Source of the DNA: Opitutaceae bacterium TAV5
GTDB lineage: Bacteria; Verrucomicrobiota; Verrucomicrobiia; Opitutales; Opitutaceae
Reading direction: 5' to 3'
Assembly (NCBI GenBank): GCA_000242935.3
Contig: CP007053.1
Coordinates: 4,821,001 to 4,885,000 of the forward strand
DNA length: 64,000 nucleotides
Part shown: piece after piece, positions 25,199-33,206 of the stretch
Layout of the letters: each line of letters starts with the position of its first letter
Numbering within the stretch: position 1 is the first letter of the stretch
The notes under the pieces: generated by a model
What the model saw: only the letters and a program-made list of their open reading frames with translations
Databases searched by the model: none
What the model was told of the DNA's origin: nothing
Made by a program: the position numbers and the translations under genes

Positions 25199-26605
25199 TC
25201 AGTTATGGGAGTAGAACAAGGCGGATGCGAGGTCGGAAGAGGGTTTATGGGACTTCTGATCCGGGGAGGGGCGAGAGCAGAAGTGGGATAAACTCTCGCG
25301 GCGGAGGTGGGGCGACCACAGTTCGACGCGCAGTTGGTTGATGAGCAGGCCGGTGGTGGCGCGGCGCGGGGGTTCCCCACGTCGCCATTTGGCCAGAGGC
25401 ACCGAGGGCGGCAGTCCGTGCGGGCCATAGGTGCGATGGGCGGCGAGCAGCAGCAGGGCATACGCGGCCACCGCGCAGGCTGGCTGGCGGCGCACCGCCT
25501 CGGGTTCGCGCACCTGGGCCTCGCTTACGCCGAGCAGGCACTTTTCGTCGCGGAAGTTCACCTCGATATCCCAGCGCCACAGGTATTCCTGCAGGATGTC
25601 TTCGAGCGCCACGTCCGCGTCGGTGCAGATGAGGTAGGCGGGCTGGCGGTAGAGCAGCTTGCTGTCTTTCCTCAGCCGGTGGCCCAGGGGGGCGATCACC
25701 ACCACGCGAACCAGCGTATCCACTCCGGTTATACGCGCGAGCACCGGGCCTTGCGTCTTGATCTTAAAATCGTGGCGCTTTTGCGCCGCGAAGGCCGGCA
25801 CCCGGAGCCAGTCCACGGTGTCGTCGGTGCGCAACTGTTCCGGCGTGGGCAGGGTGTCGCCATACCTGCGGGGGCGTCCGTTTTTGCCGGGCCGCCCGTC
25901 GCAGGGCGCGTAGAGCCTGGTATCCTTGCGCACCCGGCCGATCAGGACGGTGTTCTCCGGCAGCCGGCGCAGCAGGGTGCGGTTGGTGAAGCGTCCGTCG
26001 CTCACCCAGTGGATCGGTCGTTCGGTCACGGTGCGCAGGTGCTCCATGCGTCCGGCGGCGACTTCGTTGATGCTGGCCTGTTTGCGGGCCTCAACATAGG
26101 CCTTCTGCGTTTGGGCATCGGCGTGGCGCGAGGGCTTTTTGGGCAAAGGGGCCTCCTGCCAGTCCACCGGCACCAGTCGGGCCGAGCCGTCGGCGGCGGG
26201 AATGGCGGCGGAGAACTGAAGCACGCGCTGGCCCCGGACGAAGTTGATGTTGAAGGGCGGGCCGAGCGGGTCCTTGCGCCAGCCGCAGCCGGGGATGCAG
26301 CGGCCGGTTTTGCGCGTGATCGAGTCGTCCAGCGCGACCACCCAGGGCCTGTCGGCATCGGTGGCCGCCAGCGCTTCGCGTCGCACATGCGCGAAGATCG
26401 GATCGACCGGCAGGCGCTGCAGCAGGCGATACTCCGCCGACCAGTCCCGGTGCTGGGAGCCGGCGGTGCTCAATGCCCCGGTCACCGTGTGCCGGCCCAG
26501 ATTAAGCAAGCCGGCCAGCCATTGGGTGCGTGCGCGGCTAAAATCCTCCGGCGAGGCAAAGACCGGGGCAAGGCCGTCGAGCAAATAATCGAAGGCTTCG
26601 CTCAA
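25199..26605 (-). CDS. DDE transposase (IS4-superfamily-like)
   Basis: About 468 residues if read from the TTG at 26605. The catalytic triad candidates are VVALDDS, HWVSDGRF and IEVNFRDEKCLLGVSEAQVR, the last matching the conserved E-x-x-F-x-D-x-K block of IS4-type enzymes. No ATG lies near the expected N-terminus. The TTG overlaps the TGA of the AbrB-like gene (TTGA), and just before it the two frames share a run of eight A's (26613-26620, minus strand). It is therefore made either by coupled re-initiation or as a -1 frameshift fusion to the AbrB-like protein. A GTG at 26689 is a third, weaker option. The frame is intact, so the element may be active. Confidence 0.85.
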   Translation of the reverse strand: MSEAFDYLLDGLAPVFASPEDFSRARTQWLAGLLNLGRHTVTGALSTAGSQHRDWSAEYRLLQRLPVDPIFAHVRREALAATDADRPWVVALDDSITRKTGRCIPGCGWRKDPLGPPFNINFVRGQRVLQFSAAIPAADGSARLVPVDWQEAPLPKKPSRHADAQTQKAYVEARKQASINEVAAGRMEHLRTVTERPIHWVSDGRFTNRTLLRRLPENTVLIGRVRKDTRLYAPCDGRPGKNGRPRRYGDTLPTPEQLRTDDTVDWLRVPAFAAQKRHDFKIKTQGPVLARITGVDTLVRVVVIAPLGHRLRKDSKLLYRQPAYLICTDADVALEDILQEYLWRWDIEVNFRDEKCLLGVSEAQVREPEAVRRQPACAVAAYALLLLAAHRTYGPHGLPPSVPLAKWRRGEPPRRATTGLLINQLRVELWSPHLRRESLSHFCSRPSPDQKSHKPSSDLASALFYSHN

Positions 26606-26805
26606 CGTGCCGTTTTTTTTACCGGGACAGGACCGGGCGGAACCTCCCGTCGCGAAACGATCAGATGGCCCTTGTCGTGGATCGTCCACTCGACGGTCTC
26701 ACCCTTGGCGAAGTCCATCGCCTGGGCGATGGGGGCGGGGAAGTTGATGTAATACTGCGAGGTTTCCTTGCGCTGGATGCATTGAACTTTGGTTGGATAG
26801 CCCAT
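26602..26805 (-). CDS. AbrB/MazE-like small protein of the insertion sequence
   Basis: A 67-residue protein with a SpoVT-AbrB-like beta fold pattern (YYINFPAPIAQAMDFAKGE followed by VEWTIHDKGHLIVSRRE). It resembles antitoxin/AbrB swapped-hairpin DNA-binding domains. It is the first gene of the insertion sequence and overlaps the transposase frame. It may bind the element's ends or repress the promoter; if the frameshift works it would also be the N-terminal domain of a longer transposase. Confidence 0.7.
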   Translation of the reverse strand: MGYPTKVQCIQRKETSQYYINFPAPIAQAMDFAKGETVEWTIHDKGHLIVSRREVPPGPVPVKKTAR

Positions 26806-26882
26806 GAAAAAAAACTAGTATTAAAACTAGACTATTGATCAAGCCTTTCCTCCTGGAAAACTAGTCGGTGCCAAACTCTAGT

Positions 26883-26935
26883 CATGGGCAGGATGCCCAT
26901 GCCACGTTGCGGGCGGGCCGCCCGCGCCACTTCCC
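26883..26935. repeat. REP-like palindromes right of the insertion sequence
   Basis: CATGGGCAGGATGCCCATG followed by GCGGGCGGGCCGCCCGC, the same type as the cluster at 24990-25174. This suggests that the insertion sequence landed inside one REP-like cluster. Confidence 0.7.
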
Positions 26936-27049
26936 CTGCGCCCGGCCCGGCAGGCAGATTGGCGGGGAAAGCCTGCCGCTGCGGCCGCGTTGCCGGCGCG
27001 CTTTTGGTTGCGGCGGACGGAGAAGACGGGTTTGCTGACCGGCTTTCCC

Positions 27050-27859
27050 ATGAGCGTTAACCGGGACGATACCTTTGCCCAGGTGCACAGCGGCGCCGAG
27101 GAAGTGCGCCGCAGCGCGTCGTATGCGTGGGACAACAGCGAGCGGCAGCGCGCGCCGGTCTTCGTGTTGCAGCGGACCGAGGAGGGCGCGGGGTTTTTCG
27201 AGGACGAACGCGGGCGGCGGCTGGTGCCGGCGGGTTATGTGATGCTGTTCACCTACGGCGAAAATTCCCGCTACGGCTATCCGCCGGAAGCGACGGAGCC
27301 GTACCGGTTGCGCTGGATCAGTTGTTCGCTGGCCGGGAGCGTGCGGGCGATGGTGGGCCAGTTGCGGGACGATTTCGGTGCGGTGGTGCGCATGCCGCCG
27401 GAGTCGGAGGCCGGGGCGCTGTTCGACGAGGTGCTCGACCGCTACGTGCGACGCGAATTTTACGACCGCTATCACGAGGCCGATCTCGTTTGCCGGCTGC
27501 TCATCGCGCTTTACCGCGAGCAGGTGGCGGCGACGCGAACGGCGGACCCGGTGGAGTTTGGCTATCATTATTTGCAGAGCCATTTCCGTTCTCCCGTGAA
27601 TCTGAAGCTGGTGGCGGAAAAATGCGGGGTGAGCCGCGAGCACTTCATCCGGGCGTTTCGCGCGCGTTATGCGGAGGCGCCGGGCGCGATGTTGCGGCGG
27701 CTGCGCATGGAGCGGGCGGCGACATTGCTGGCGACGACCGAAATGCCGGTGCAGGACGTGGCGCTGGCGTGCGGATTCGCCAACGCGGGGACATTTTGCC
27801 GGGCGTGGCGGCGCGAGCACGGAGGCAGCCCCGGCCAGCGCCGGCGGGAACGGCGGTGA
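27050..27859 (+). CDS. AraC-family transcriptional regulator
   Basis: A 269-residue regulator. The N-terminal part resembles a cupin-like sensing domain (GRRLVPAGYVMLFTYGENSRYGYPP). The C-terminal 100 residues hold two HTHs: NLKLVAEKCGVSREHFIRAF and MPVQDVALACGFANAGTFCR, ending in WRREHGGSPGQRRR. ATG 27050 gives a normal length. It precedes two ABC permeases on the same strand, but nearly 100 bp separate them, so co-regulation is only possible. Confidence 0.92.
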   Translation: MSVNRDDTFAQVHSGAEEVRRSASYAWDNSERQRAPVFVLQRTEEGAGFFEDERGRRLVPAGYVMLFTYGENSRYGYPPEATEPYRLRWISCSLAGSVRAMVGQLRDDFGAVVRMPPESEAGALFDEVLDRYVRREFYDRYHEADLVCRLLIALYREQVAATRTADPVEFGYHYLQSHFRSPVNLKLVAEKCGVSREHFIRAFRARYAEAPGAMLRRLRMERAATLLATTEMPVQDVALACGFANAGTFCRAWRREHGGSPGQRRRERR

Positions 27860-27955
27860 GGAAGGCGCGGCGTCCCCGAAACTTCACGCTTTCCGTTTCC
27901 CGGTTTACGGGTTCCTGTTCTTGCCGCCGCTCATCCTCGTTCATCGCGCTCGCTC

Positions 27956-28942
27956 ATGTTTCGCTTCATCGCCCGCCGTCTCCTCGAGACGATTCCGGTT
28001 TTGTTCATCATCGTCACGGTCACTTTCTTCATGCTCCGGTACGTGCCGGGCGGGCCGTTCACGTCGGAGAAGGCGGTATCGAGGGAAATCCAGCGCAACC
28101 TCGAGGCCCACTACGGGCTCGATCAGCCGCTGCACCGGCAATACTTCGCCTACCTGTGGGACCTGTGTCCGAAAAAATTCGACCCGCGCGGCTTGTTTGA
28201 CGGACACGGACGCGGTCTCGACTTGAAAGCGACGCTGGGCATCGACCTCGGGCCGTCGTTCAAATACCCCAATCGCACCGTCAACGAGATCATCGCCGAC
28301 AAGCTGCCGGTGTCGCTGGAACTGGGCGGGTGGGCGTTGCTGGTCGCGCTGGTCATCGGGGTGTCGCTCGGGGTGGTGGCGGCGGTGAGAAAAAACTCCG
28401 CGCTGGACCACGCGGCGTCGTCGCTGGCGATGGTGGGCATCTGTGTGCCGACGTTTGTGCTCGGGCCGGTGTTCGTGCTGGTGTTCGCCATCTGGCTGCG
28501 CTGGCTGCCGCCTTCGGGCTGGTATGGCGCGGCGGACCGGGTGCTGCCGGCGCTGACGCTCGGGCTGGTGTACGCGGCGTATGTGGCGCGGCTGACGCGC
28601 GGCGGCATGCTGGAGGTGCTGAACCAGGATTTCATCCGCACGGCGCGGGCGAAGGGCGCGGGGGAGGTGCGGGTGGTGTTTCGCCACGCGCTGCGCAGCG
28701 GGCTGATGCCGCTGGTGTCGTACCTCGGGCCGGCGATCGCGGGGGTGATTTCGGGGTCGTTCGTGATCGAGACGATTTTCCAGATTCCGGGGCTGGGGCG
28801 CGAGTTCGTGACCTCGGCCTTCAACCGCGACTACACCCTCGTGCTCGGCACGGTGGTGCTGTACGCGACCCTGATCATTTTCCTCAACCTGGTTGTGGAC
28901 GTCGTCCTCGTGTGGCTCAACCCGCGGCTGAAATTCGAATGA
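27956..28942 (+). CDS. ABC transporter permease, OppB/DppB type
   Basis: A 328-residue inner-membrane permease. The N-terminal helix RRLLETIPVLFIIVTVTFF with LRYVPGGPF is typical of oligopeptide/dipeptide permease B. The cytoplasmic EAA loop is RTARAKGAGEVRVVFRHALR and the C-terminal IIFLNLVVDVVLVWLNPRL is canonical. It would pair with the OppC-type protein at 29271. No ATPase or binding-protein gene lies in the window next to them. Confidence 0.92.
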   Translation: MFRFIARRLLETIPVLFIIVTVTFFMLRYVPGGPFTSEKAVSREIQRNLEAHYGLDQPLHRQYFAYLWDLCPKKFDPRGLFDGHGRGLDLKATLGIDLGPSFKYPNRTVNEIIADKLPVSLELGGWALLVALVIGVSLGVVAAVRKNSALDHAASSLAMVGICVPTFVLGPVFVLVFAIWLRWLPPSGWYGAADRVLPALTLGLVYAAYVARLTRGGMLEVLNQDFIRTARAKGAGEVRVVFRHALRSGLMPLVSYLGPAIAGVISGSFVIETIFQIPGLGREFVTSAFNRDYTLVLGTVVLYATLIIFLNLVVDVVLVWLNPRLKFE

Positions 28943-29270
28943 ACACCCTGCTTTTCCGATCCGTGATTGGCCGCAAAAGGGCGCAAAAATCCTCGCCGCG
29001 TATGAGGCGGCTGTGCCGCAACCGAAGAAGACAAGGGGCGGGTTTTTCACCTCGGAGGAGGGAAGAAGGCACAGGGAAAATCATTTTTCCCAAACCGTTT
29101 TGGCCGCAAAAGAGCGCAAAGGGTCTGTTTGCAGGGAAACCCTCCATGGCGCCTATAGGCGCCACGCCACGCTTCATTTGCATGGGGATTTTTGCGCCCT
29201 TTCGCGGCCAATTCTGTCTGCTCCGGAAGGGGACGGGCGAATCAGGGTGAACACTCCGGCCTGACCAATC
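28943..29270. repeat. Repeat-filled spacer between the two permease genes
   Basis: 328 bp without a supported gene. It contains TGGCCGCAAAAGGGCGCAAA twice as direct repeats (near 28968 and 29100) and the inverse TTTGCGCCCTTTCGCGGCCA (near 29189). A perfect 18-bp palindrome TGGCGCCTATAGGCGCCA is at 29147-29164. The hairpin could lower expression of the second permease or process the message. Confidence 0.7.
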
Positions 29271-30428
29271 ATGCTTCGCGTATCTGAAAAAAAGTTACAG
29301 ACTGTCGCCGACAGCGCTTCCGCGGCTCTCGAAGAGGGACGGTCGCTGTGGGCCGACGCGTGGGCGCGGCTGCGCAAGAACCGGATGGCGGTGGCCGGCG
29401 GGGTGTTTCTGGCCGTGCTCGCCCTGTGCTGCATCGTGCTGCCGTCAGCGCTCGGGCTTTCCTACGAAGAACAGAACCTGCAGGTGGGCAGCAGTGCGCC
29501 GTTCACGGAGCTGGCGGTGATGACGCGGCCCGACCGGCCGTCGGCGTATCCCGAACTCATCACGATGAAGCGCGTGGAGGAGGATTTCGGCGCGGGCGAA
29601 GCCGAACGGGTCCGCATGCGCGCGGGCGAACGCGTGGAGATCGACGGCCGGGTGTTCACGGGGTCGGACAAGGTGTTTGTTTTCGGCACCGACATGAACG
29701 GCCGCGACCTGCTGGCGCGTGTGCTGCTCGGCGGACGGATTTCCCTGATGATCGGGCTGGTCGCCTCGCTGGTGGCGCTCCTGATCGGCGTGACGTGGGG
29801 GGCGGTGGCGGGCTACGCGGGCGGCAAGACCGACTTGGTGATGATGCGCATCGTGGACATCATGTACGCGCTGCCGTTCACGATCTTCGTGATTCTGCTG
29901 CTCGTGTTCCTGAAAGAGCCGATGAACGATCTGGACGCGTGGCTGCGCGGTTTTTCGGTGTTCGGCGCGCATCCGTTTGCGCGGCTCCAGGGGATTGGAA
30001 AAATCTTCGTGCTCTTCGCGGCGATCGGCGCGGTGGAGTGGCTGACGATGGCGCGCATCGTGCGCGGACAGGTGCTCTCCGTCAAAAAAATGGAGTACAT
30101 CGAGGCGGCGCGTTCGCTCGGCTACGGCTCGGGACGGATCATCTGGCGGCACATCGTGCCCAACGTGCTCGGGCCGGTCATCGTGTTCACCACGCTGACG
30201 ATCCCGGCGGTGATTTTGCTGGAATCGTTCCTGAGTTTTCTCGGGCTCGGCGTGGACGCGCCGATGTGTTCGTGGGGCACGCTGATCAAGGACGGCGCGG
30301 AGAAAATGGAAGAGTTCCCGTGGCTGTTATTGTTTCCCGGTACGATCTTTTCCCTGACGCTGCTCTCGCTCAATTTCCTCGGCGACGGCCTGCGCGACGC
30401 ACTGGACGTGCGGGCGTCAAAGGACTGA
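29271..30428 (+). CDS. ABC transporter permease, OppC/DppC type
   Basis: A 385-residue permease. RLRKNRMAVAGGVFLAVLAL is the N-terminal OppC signature. A periplasmic insert (about residues 55-135) and VFGTDMNGRDLLARVLLGGR precede the transmembrane core, and the EAA loop is EAARSLGYGSGRIIWRHIVPN. FLSFLGLGVDAPMCSWGTLI and NFLGDGLRDALDVRAS complete the family pattern. With the OppB-type protein it would form the channel for oligopeptides or another small solute; ATPases must come from elsewhere. Confidence 0.92.
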   Translation: MLRVSEKKLQTVADSASAALEEGRSLWADAWARLRKNRMAVAGGVFLAVLALCCIVLPSALGLSYEEQNLQVGSSAPFTELAVMTRPDRPSAYPELITMKRVEEDFGAGEAERVRMRAGERVEIDGRVFTGSDKVFVFGTDMNGRDLLARVLLGGRISLMIGLVASLVALLIGVTWGAVAGYAGGKTDLVMMRIVDIMYALPFTIFVILLLVFLKEPMNDLDAWLRGFSVFGAHPFARLQGIGKIFVLFAAIGAVEWLTMARIVRGQVLSVKKMEYIEAARSLGYGSGRIIWRHIVPNVLGPVIVFTTLTIPAVILLESFLSFLGLGVDAPMCSWGTLIKDGAEKMEEFPWLLLFPGTIFSLTLLSLNFLGDGLRDALDVRASKD

Positions 30429-30640
30429 AATCTGAAAAATCTGAACAGAAGATAACGGAGGGAACGAAGAGATTCCGGTTCCCGTAGCCCATCCTGTATC
30501 CGGCATTTTTTCCAAAACAGAACACCAGAGTCGCTTGGTACCTGCATGCTGTCCCTTTTTCGCTCTTGGGAGGAAAGACAAGGGCACGGGCTGTGCCATG
30601 ATGAGGCCGAGATGCGGAAACGAGGCGACTGAAATCTCGA

Positions 30641-31834
30641 TCAGAGTCGCTGGTCTTCCAGCATGATGGATCGAAAAGCGGCAACCTCTTGTTCTGTAAT
30701 GCCAATTTTATACAGATAAGCTTCGATCTTTTTATGGAGGGGATCTCCCGGTGCGCCAAACTGACTAAATCCATCAACCAGGTCGTCGAACATCTTCTCG
30801 TATTTGAAATAACCGTTGGCCGTGATCTCCCAGTCCTTGGTCAGTTCATCGCTGTCCACGCCGAGCACTCCCTCAAGAACATACGCCAGCGCCCCGGTGC
30901 GGTCCGCGCCCGCGATGCAATGAAAATTGATCGGGTAATTCGCCATGTCGCAAAACAGACGGAAATTTTTTGCCATGGCCTCCGGTCCGCTTCCGGAACA
31001 GGAGCCATTTTTCCCGAAAATGCGACCATAGGCTTCGGAAGAATGGTTGATCCATCTCACCCCGGGGCCGGCCGGCGATTCCGTCATCGAAGCGACCTCC
31101 CCGGGACCGCGAAGATCGAGCTCCGTAGTCCAATGCAGGACATTGTTGATGTAATCGACACTCGACGGAGTGAGCCTGCTGGTGCCGATGCGGAAATCCT
31201 CGATTTTTTCCTTTTTCCATTTCTTCCGGTCCCAATTGAAATCGGGACTGTTGTTATTCAGCCCGGCGGAACGGAAGATCATGCCTTGGCGAATCATCCG
31301 TCCATCGAGCCCTCTGCGCCCTCCCAGGTCACGGACGTTTCCCACATTGGGGATGGTCAACAGGCGCGGAGGGAGCGCATCGGTCTTGAATCGTCCCGTC
31401 CTCGAAGTGATCGTTTTACCGTCTTCAGACGCGCATTCGACTTTCCAATAATAGGTTTTCCCGATCAGAAAATTGACGAGGCGAGCCTCGTTCGGGTTCG
31501 CCTTGTCCTTGGAGGAAATCACCAGAGTTGGCGACGGCTCGGAATAGTCTTCCTTCCCGGAAAGGACGACCGTGAAGGTTCCCGTTTCACCTTGGGTGCA
31601 GTCCCATGTGAAGGTATAGGGTTGAGCATCCCGAACCTTGTTAATGATTTTGCGTTTTTCCTTGTCGTTGAAGAAATCGCGGCGGTCAGCTTGTGACATG
31701 CTCAAGAAGGAACGCAGTTCCGGAGCCATGGTTGTGATGGTTTCGTCGTAGGCGGGAGTTTTCAGGACAATCTCGGCGGGAAGCAAGATCGGAAGGCAGA
31801 AGATTATAACAGAAAACAGGTTAACAAACTTCAT
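30641..31834 (-). CDS. Secreted tyrosine-protein phosphatase (Y_phosphatase3-like)
   Basis: A 397-residue exported protein: signal peptide (MKFVNLFSVIIFCLPILLPA), a beta-sandwich/FN3-like domain (about 60-150, GKTYYWKVEC) and a phosphatase domain. IPNVGNVRDLGGRRGLDGR is the conserved entry of the family and NFHCIAGADRTGALAYVLEG is the HCx5R catalytic loop. Such secreted phosphatases act on phosphotyrosine or phosphoinositides in some pathogens; here the role is unknown. Base composition is visibly more AT-rich than its neighbours, which suggests later acquisition. Confidence 0.87.
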   Translation of the reverse strand: MKFVNLFSVIIFCLPILLPAEIVLKTPAYDETITTMAPELRSFLSMSQADRRDFFNDKEKRKIINKVRDAQPYTFTWDCTQGETGTFTVVLSGKEDYSEPSPTLVISSKDKANPNEARLVNFLIGKTYYWKVECASEDGKTITSRTGRFKTDALPPRLLTIPNVGNVRDLGGRRGLDGRMIRQGMIFRSAGLNNNSPDFNWDRKKWKKEKIEDFRIGTSRLTPSSVDYINNVLHWTTELDLRGPGEVASMTESPAGPGVRWINHSSEAYGRIFGKNGSCSGSGPEAMAKNFRLFCDMANYPINFHCIAGADRTGALAYVLEGVLGVDSDELTKDWEITANGYFKYEKMFDDLVDGFSQFGAPGDPLHKKIEAYLYKIGITEQEVAAFRSIMLEDQRL

Positions 31835-32246
31835 CGGGATTTATTTTGATCAGATCATTCTCGGAGGGCCCGTCCTTGATGAAATGACAGGATTTCCCAT
31901 CGAGATGCATCCGCAGAGGGGCAGTCTCATTACATTCATACAGTAACCGTTTATTTATCCAAGGAAAACTTTTCCAGCGTGTGTATCACAACTATGGATA
32001 TAACGTATCCAGAATTCCCTTTTTCTTCGCGTTCAACCCCGCGCTTCTCCGCGCGCGGTTCGACCCCGTCCTTATACCAGCGTCCCGAATGTTTTTGATT
32101 TTACACAAAGGCCGCAAAGGACGCGAAGAAGGTAACTGGCAATCCTTTGCGCTCTTTGCGAGCTTTGTGTGAAAATCTGAAGGCTTTGGGGCTTTGGTAT
32201 TACCTACGCCTCCCTCCCTCGCTGGAAATTCCCTTTCGCCCTCATG
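31835..32246. repeat. AT-richer spacer with a 'ttacacaaag' inverted repeat
   Basis: No gene is supported here. A small inverted repeat GGATATAACGTATCC is at 31996-32010. The third large inverted repeat of the 'ttacacaaag' family is at about 32099-32175 (TTACACAAAGGCCGCAAAGG, inverse CTCTTTGCGAGCTTTGTGT). Confidence 0.7.
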
Positions 32247-32398
32247 ACCGGGGAACCTGTCCGCTGGCCAACGGCCCGGTTTATGGCGGCGGAGAAATCA
32301 CCGAGGACAACCAGATGCCCGTCGGAGAATGCGGAAACATGCTCATCCGGGGCAGTCTGCTCGGCCTCGACCTTTTCCTGCCGGAAGTTGCCCAATAA
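32247..32398 (+). pseudogene. Fragment of a glutaminase-like (DUF4965-type) protein
   Basis: In one frame the string YGGGEITEDNQMPVGECGNM then LIRGSLLGLD can be read. EDNQMPVxExGNMLI is a hallmark of secreted glutaminase-domain (DUF4965/DUF1793) proteins, which are about 650-850 residues long. Only some 45 residues remain before a stop, so it is a relic. A large inverted repeat lies just upstream. Confidence 0.55.
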
Positions 32399-32408
32399 AT
32401 CGGCTACA

Positions 32409-33206
32409 TCACAAGTTGATTCCCGATATCCCCCGGGCCGGCGGATAATCGGGCTTCTGTGCAAACTTCGGGGAACACCTCGTTCTTGTCTTTATCTGCC
32501 GGGCGGTTTGGAGCATGTGGAGTGTGATCCGCCGGACTTCGGCCTTGCTGCGGTCGATGTGCGTGCGGAGCAGTTCCTGCGCGCTTTCGGTGTTTTTCCG
32601 GAGGATCGCCTCGATAATCCGGCCATGCTCGGCATAGGTGGCGGCGATGCGTTCCGGTTTCGTGAAATCGAGCCGGCGCACGATCCGGATGCGCTCGGTG
32701 ATGTCGTGATGGATCAGCGCCATCTCGCGGTTGCCCGTGGCCTCGACCAGTTTTTCGTGAAAACGTTCGTCAAGCCCGGCGACCATGCCGGCGTCCTGCA
32801 GCCGTTCGCTCTCCGGCACGAGCCAGACGCGTTTCAGGTCGGCGAAAGCCGCCGGATCGATAAACGGGCCGCCGGTATCCGCCTGAGCGCACAGGCGGGC
32901 GACGGCGGCGGTTTCGAGAAGGATGCGCACGTCGTAAAGTTCCTCGAATACACGAAAGTCGAACGGACGCACCTGCCAGCCGTTGCGAAAAAGCACCTCG
33001 ACATGGCCTTCGCGTTGCAGGCGGAAGAGCGCCTCGCGCACCGGCGTGCGGCTGGTCCGCATGCGCGCGGCCACATCGGTTTCGGTGAACCGGTCGCCGG
33101 GCAGGAGCCGCAGGGCGGCGATGTCCTCTTTGATCTGCGTGTAGATCGATCCGGCGCGGTTTTCCGCGCGCTGCGGGGGCCGGGTGGCTGTCTGCAACCG
33201 TATCAT
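32409..33206 (-). CDS. GntR-family regulator (FCD subfamily)
   Basis: A 265-residue regulator. The winged HTH is IYTQIKEDIAALRLLPGDRF followed by TETDVAARMRTSRTPVREAL; the C-terminal all-helical FCD domain has the metal/effector histidines (FHEKLVEATGN, HGRIIEAILR, HI). Its ATG at 33206 overlaps the stop of the allophanate hydrolase gene (ATGA), so the two are one unit. The FCD subfamily binds TTGTNNACAA-type sites, and exactly such a core, TTGTGCACAA, is at the centre of the palindrome over the hydrolase start, so autoregulation is likely. Confidence 0.92.
   Translation of the reverse strand: MIRLQTATRPPQRAENRAGSIYTQIKEDIAALRLLPGDRFTETDVAARMRTSRTPVREALFRLQREGHVEVLFRNGWQVRPFDFRVFEELYDVRILLETAAVARLCAQADTGGPFIDPAAFADLKRVWLVPESERLQDAGMVAGLDERFHEKLVEATGNREMALIHHDITERIRIVRRLDFTKPERIAATYAEHGRIIEAILRKNTESAQELLRTHIDRSKAEVRRITLHMLQTARQIKTRTRCSPKFAQKPDYPPARGISGINL

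Larger units (their letters stand above)
25175..26882 (-). mobile_element. Insertion sequence with AbrB-like leader gene and DDE transposase
   Basis: A 1708-bp element. The left end ACTGGAGTTTGGCGC and the inverse of the right end ACTAGAGTTTGGCAC match in 13 of 15 bases, giving terminal inverted repeats. Both ends are flanked by the 19-bp sequence CATGGGCAGGATGCCCATG (25156-25174 and 26883-26901). The element carries the AbrB-like gene (26602-26805) and the transposase (ending 25199), both leftward. IS4-superfamily affinity is inferred from the DDE protein. Confidence 0.8.

Noticed and set aside
32147-32246. Longer ORF upstream of the glutaminase-like fragment
   Set aside because: Those codons come from the 'ttacacaaag' repeat, not from the protein.
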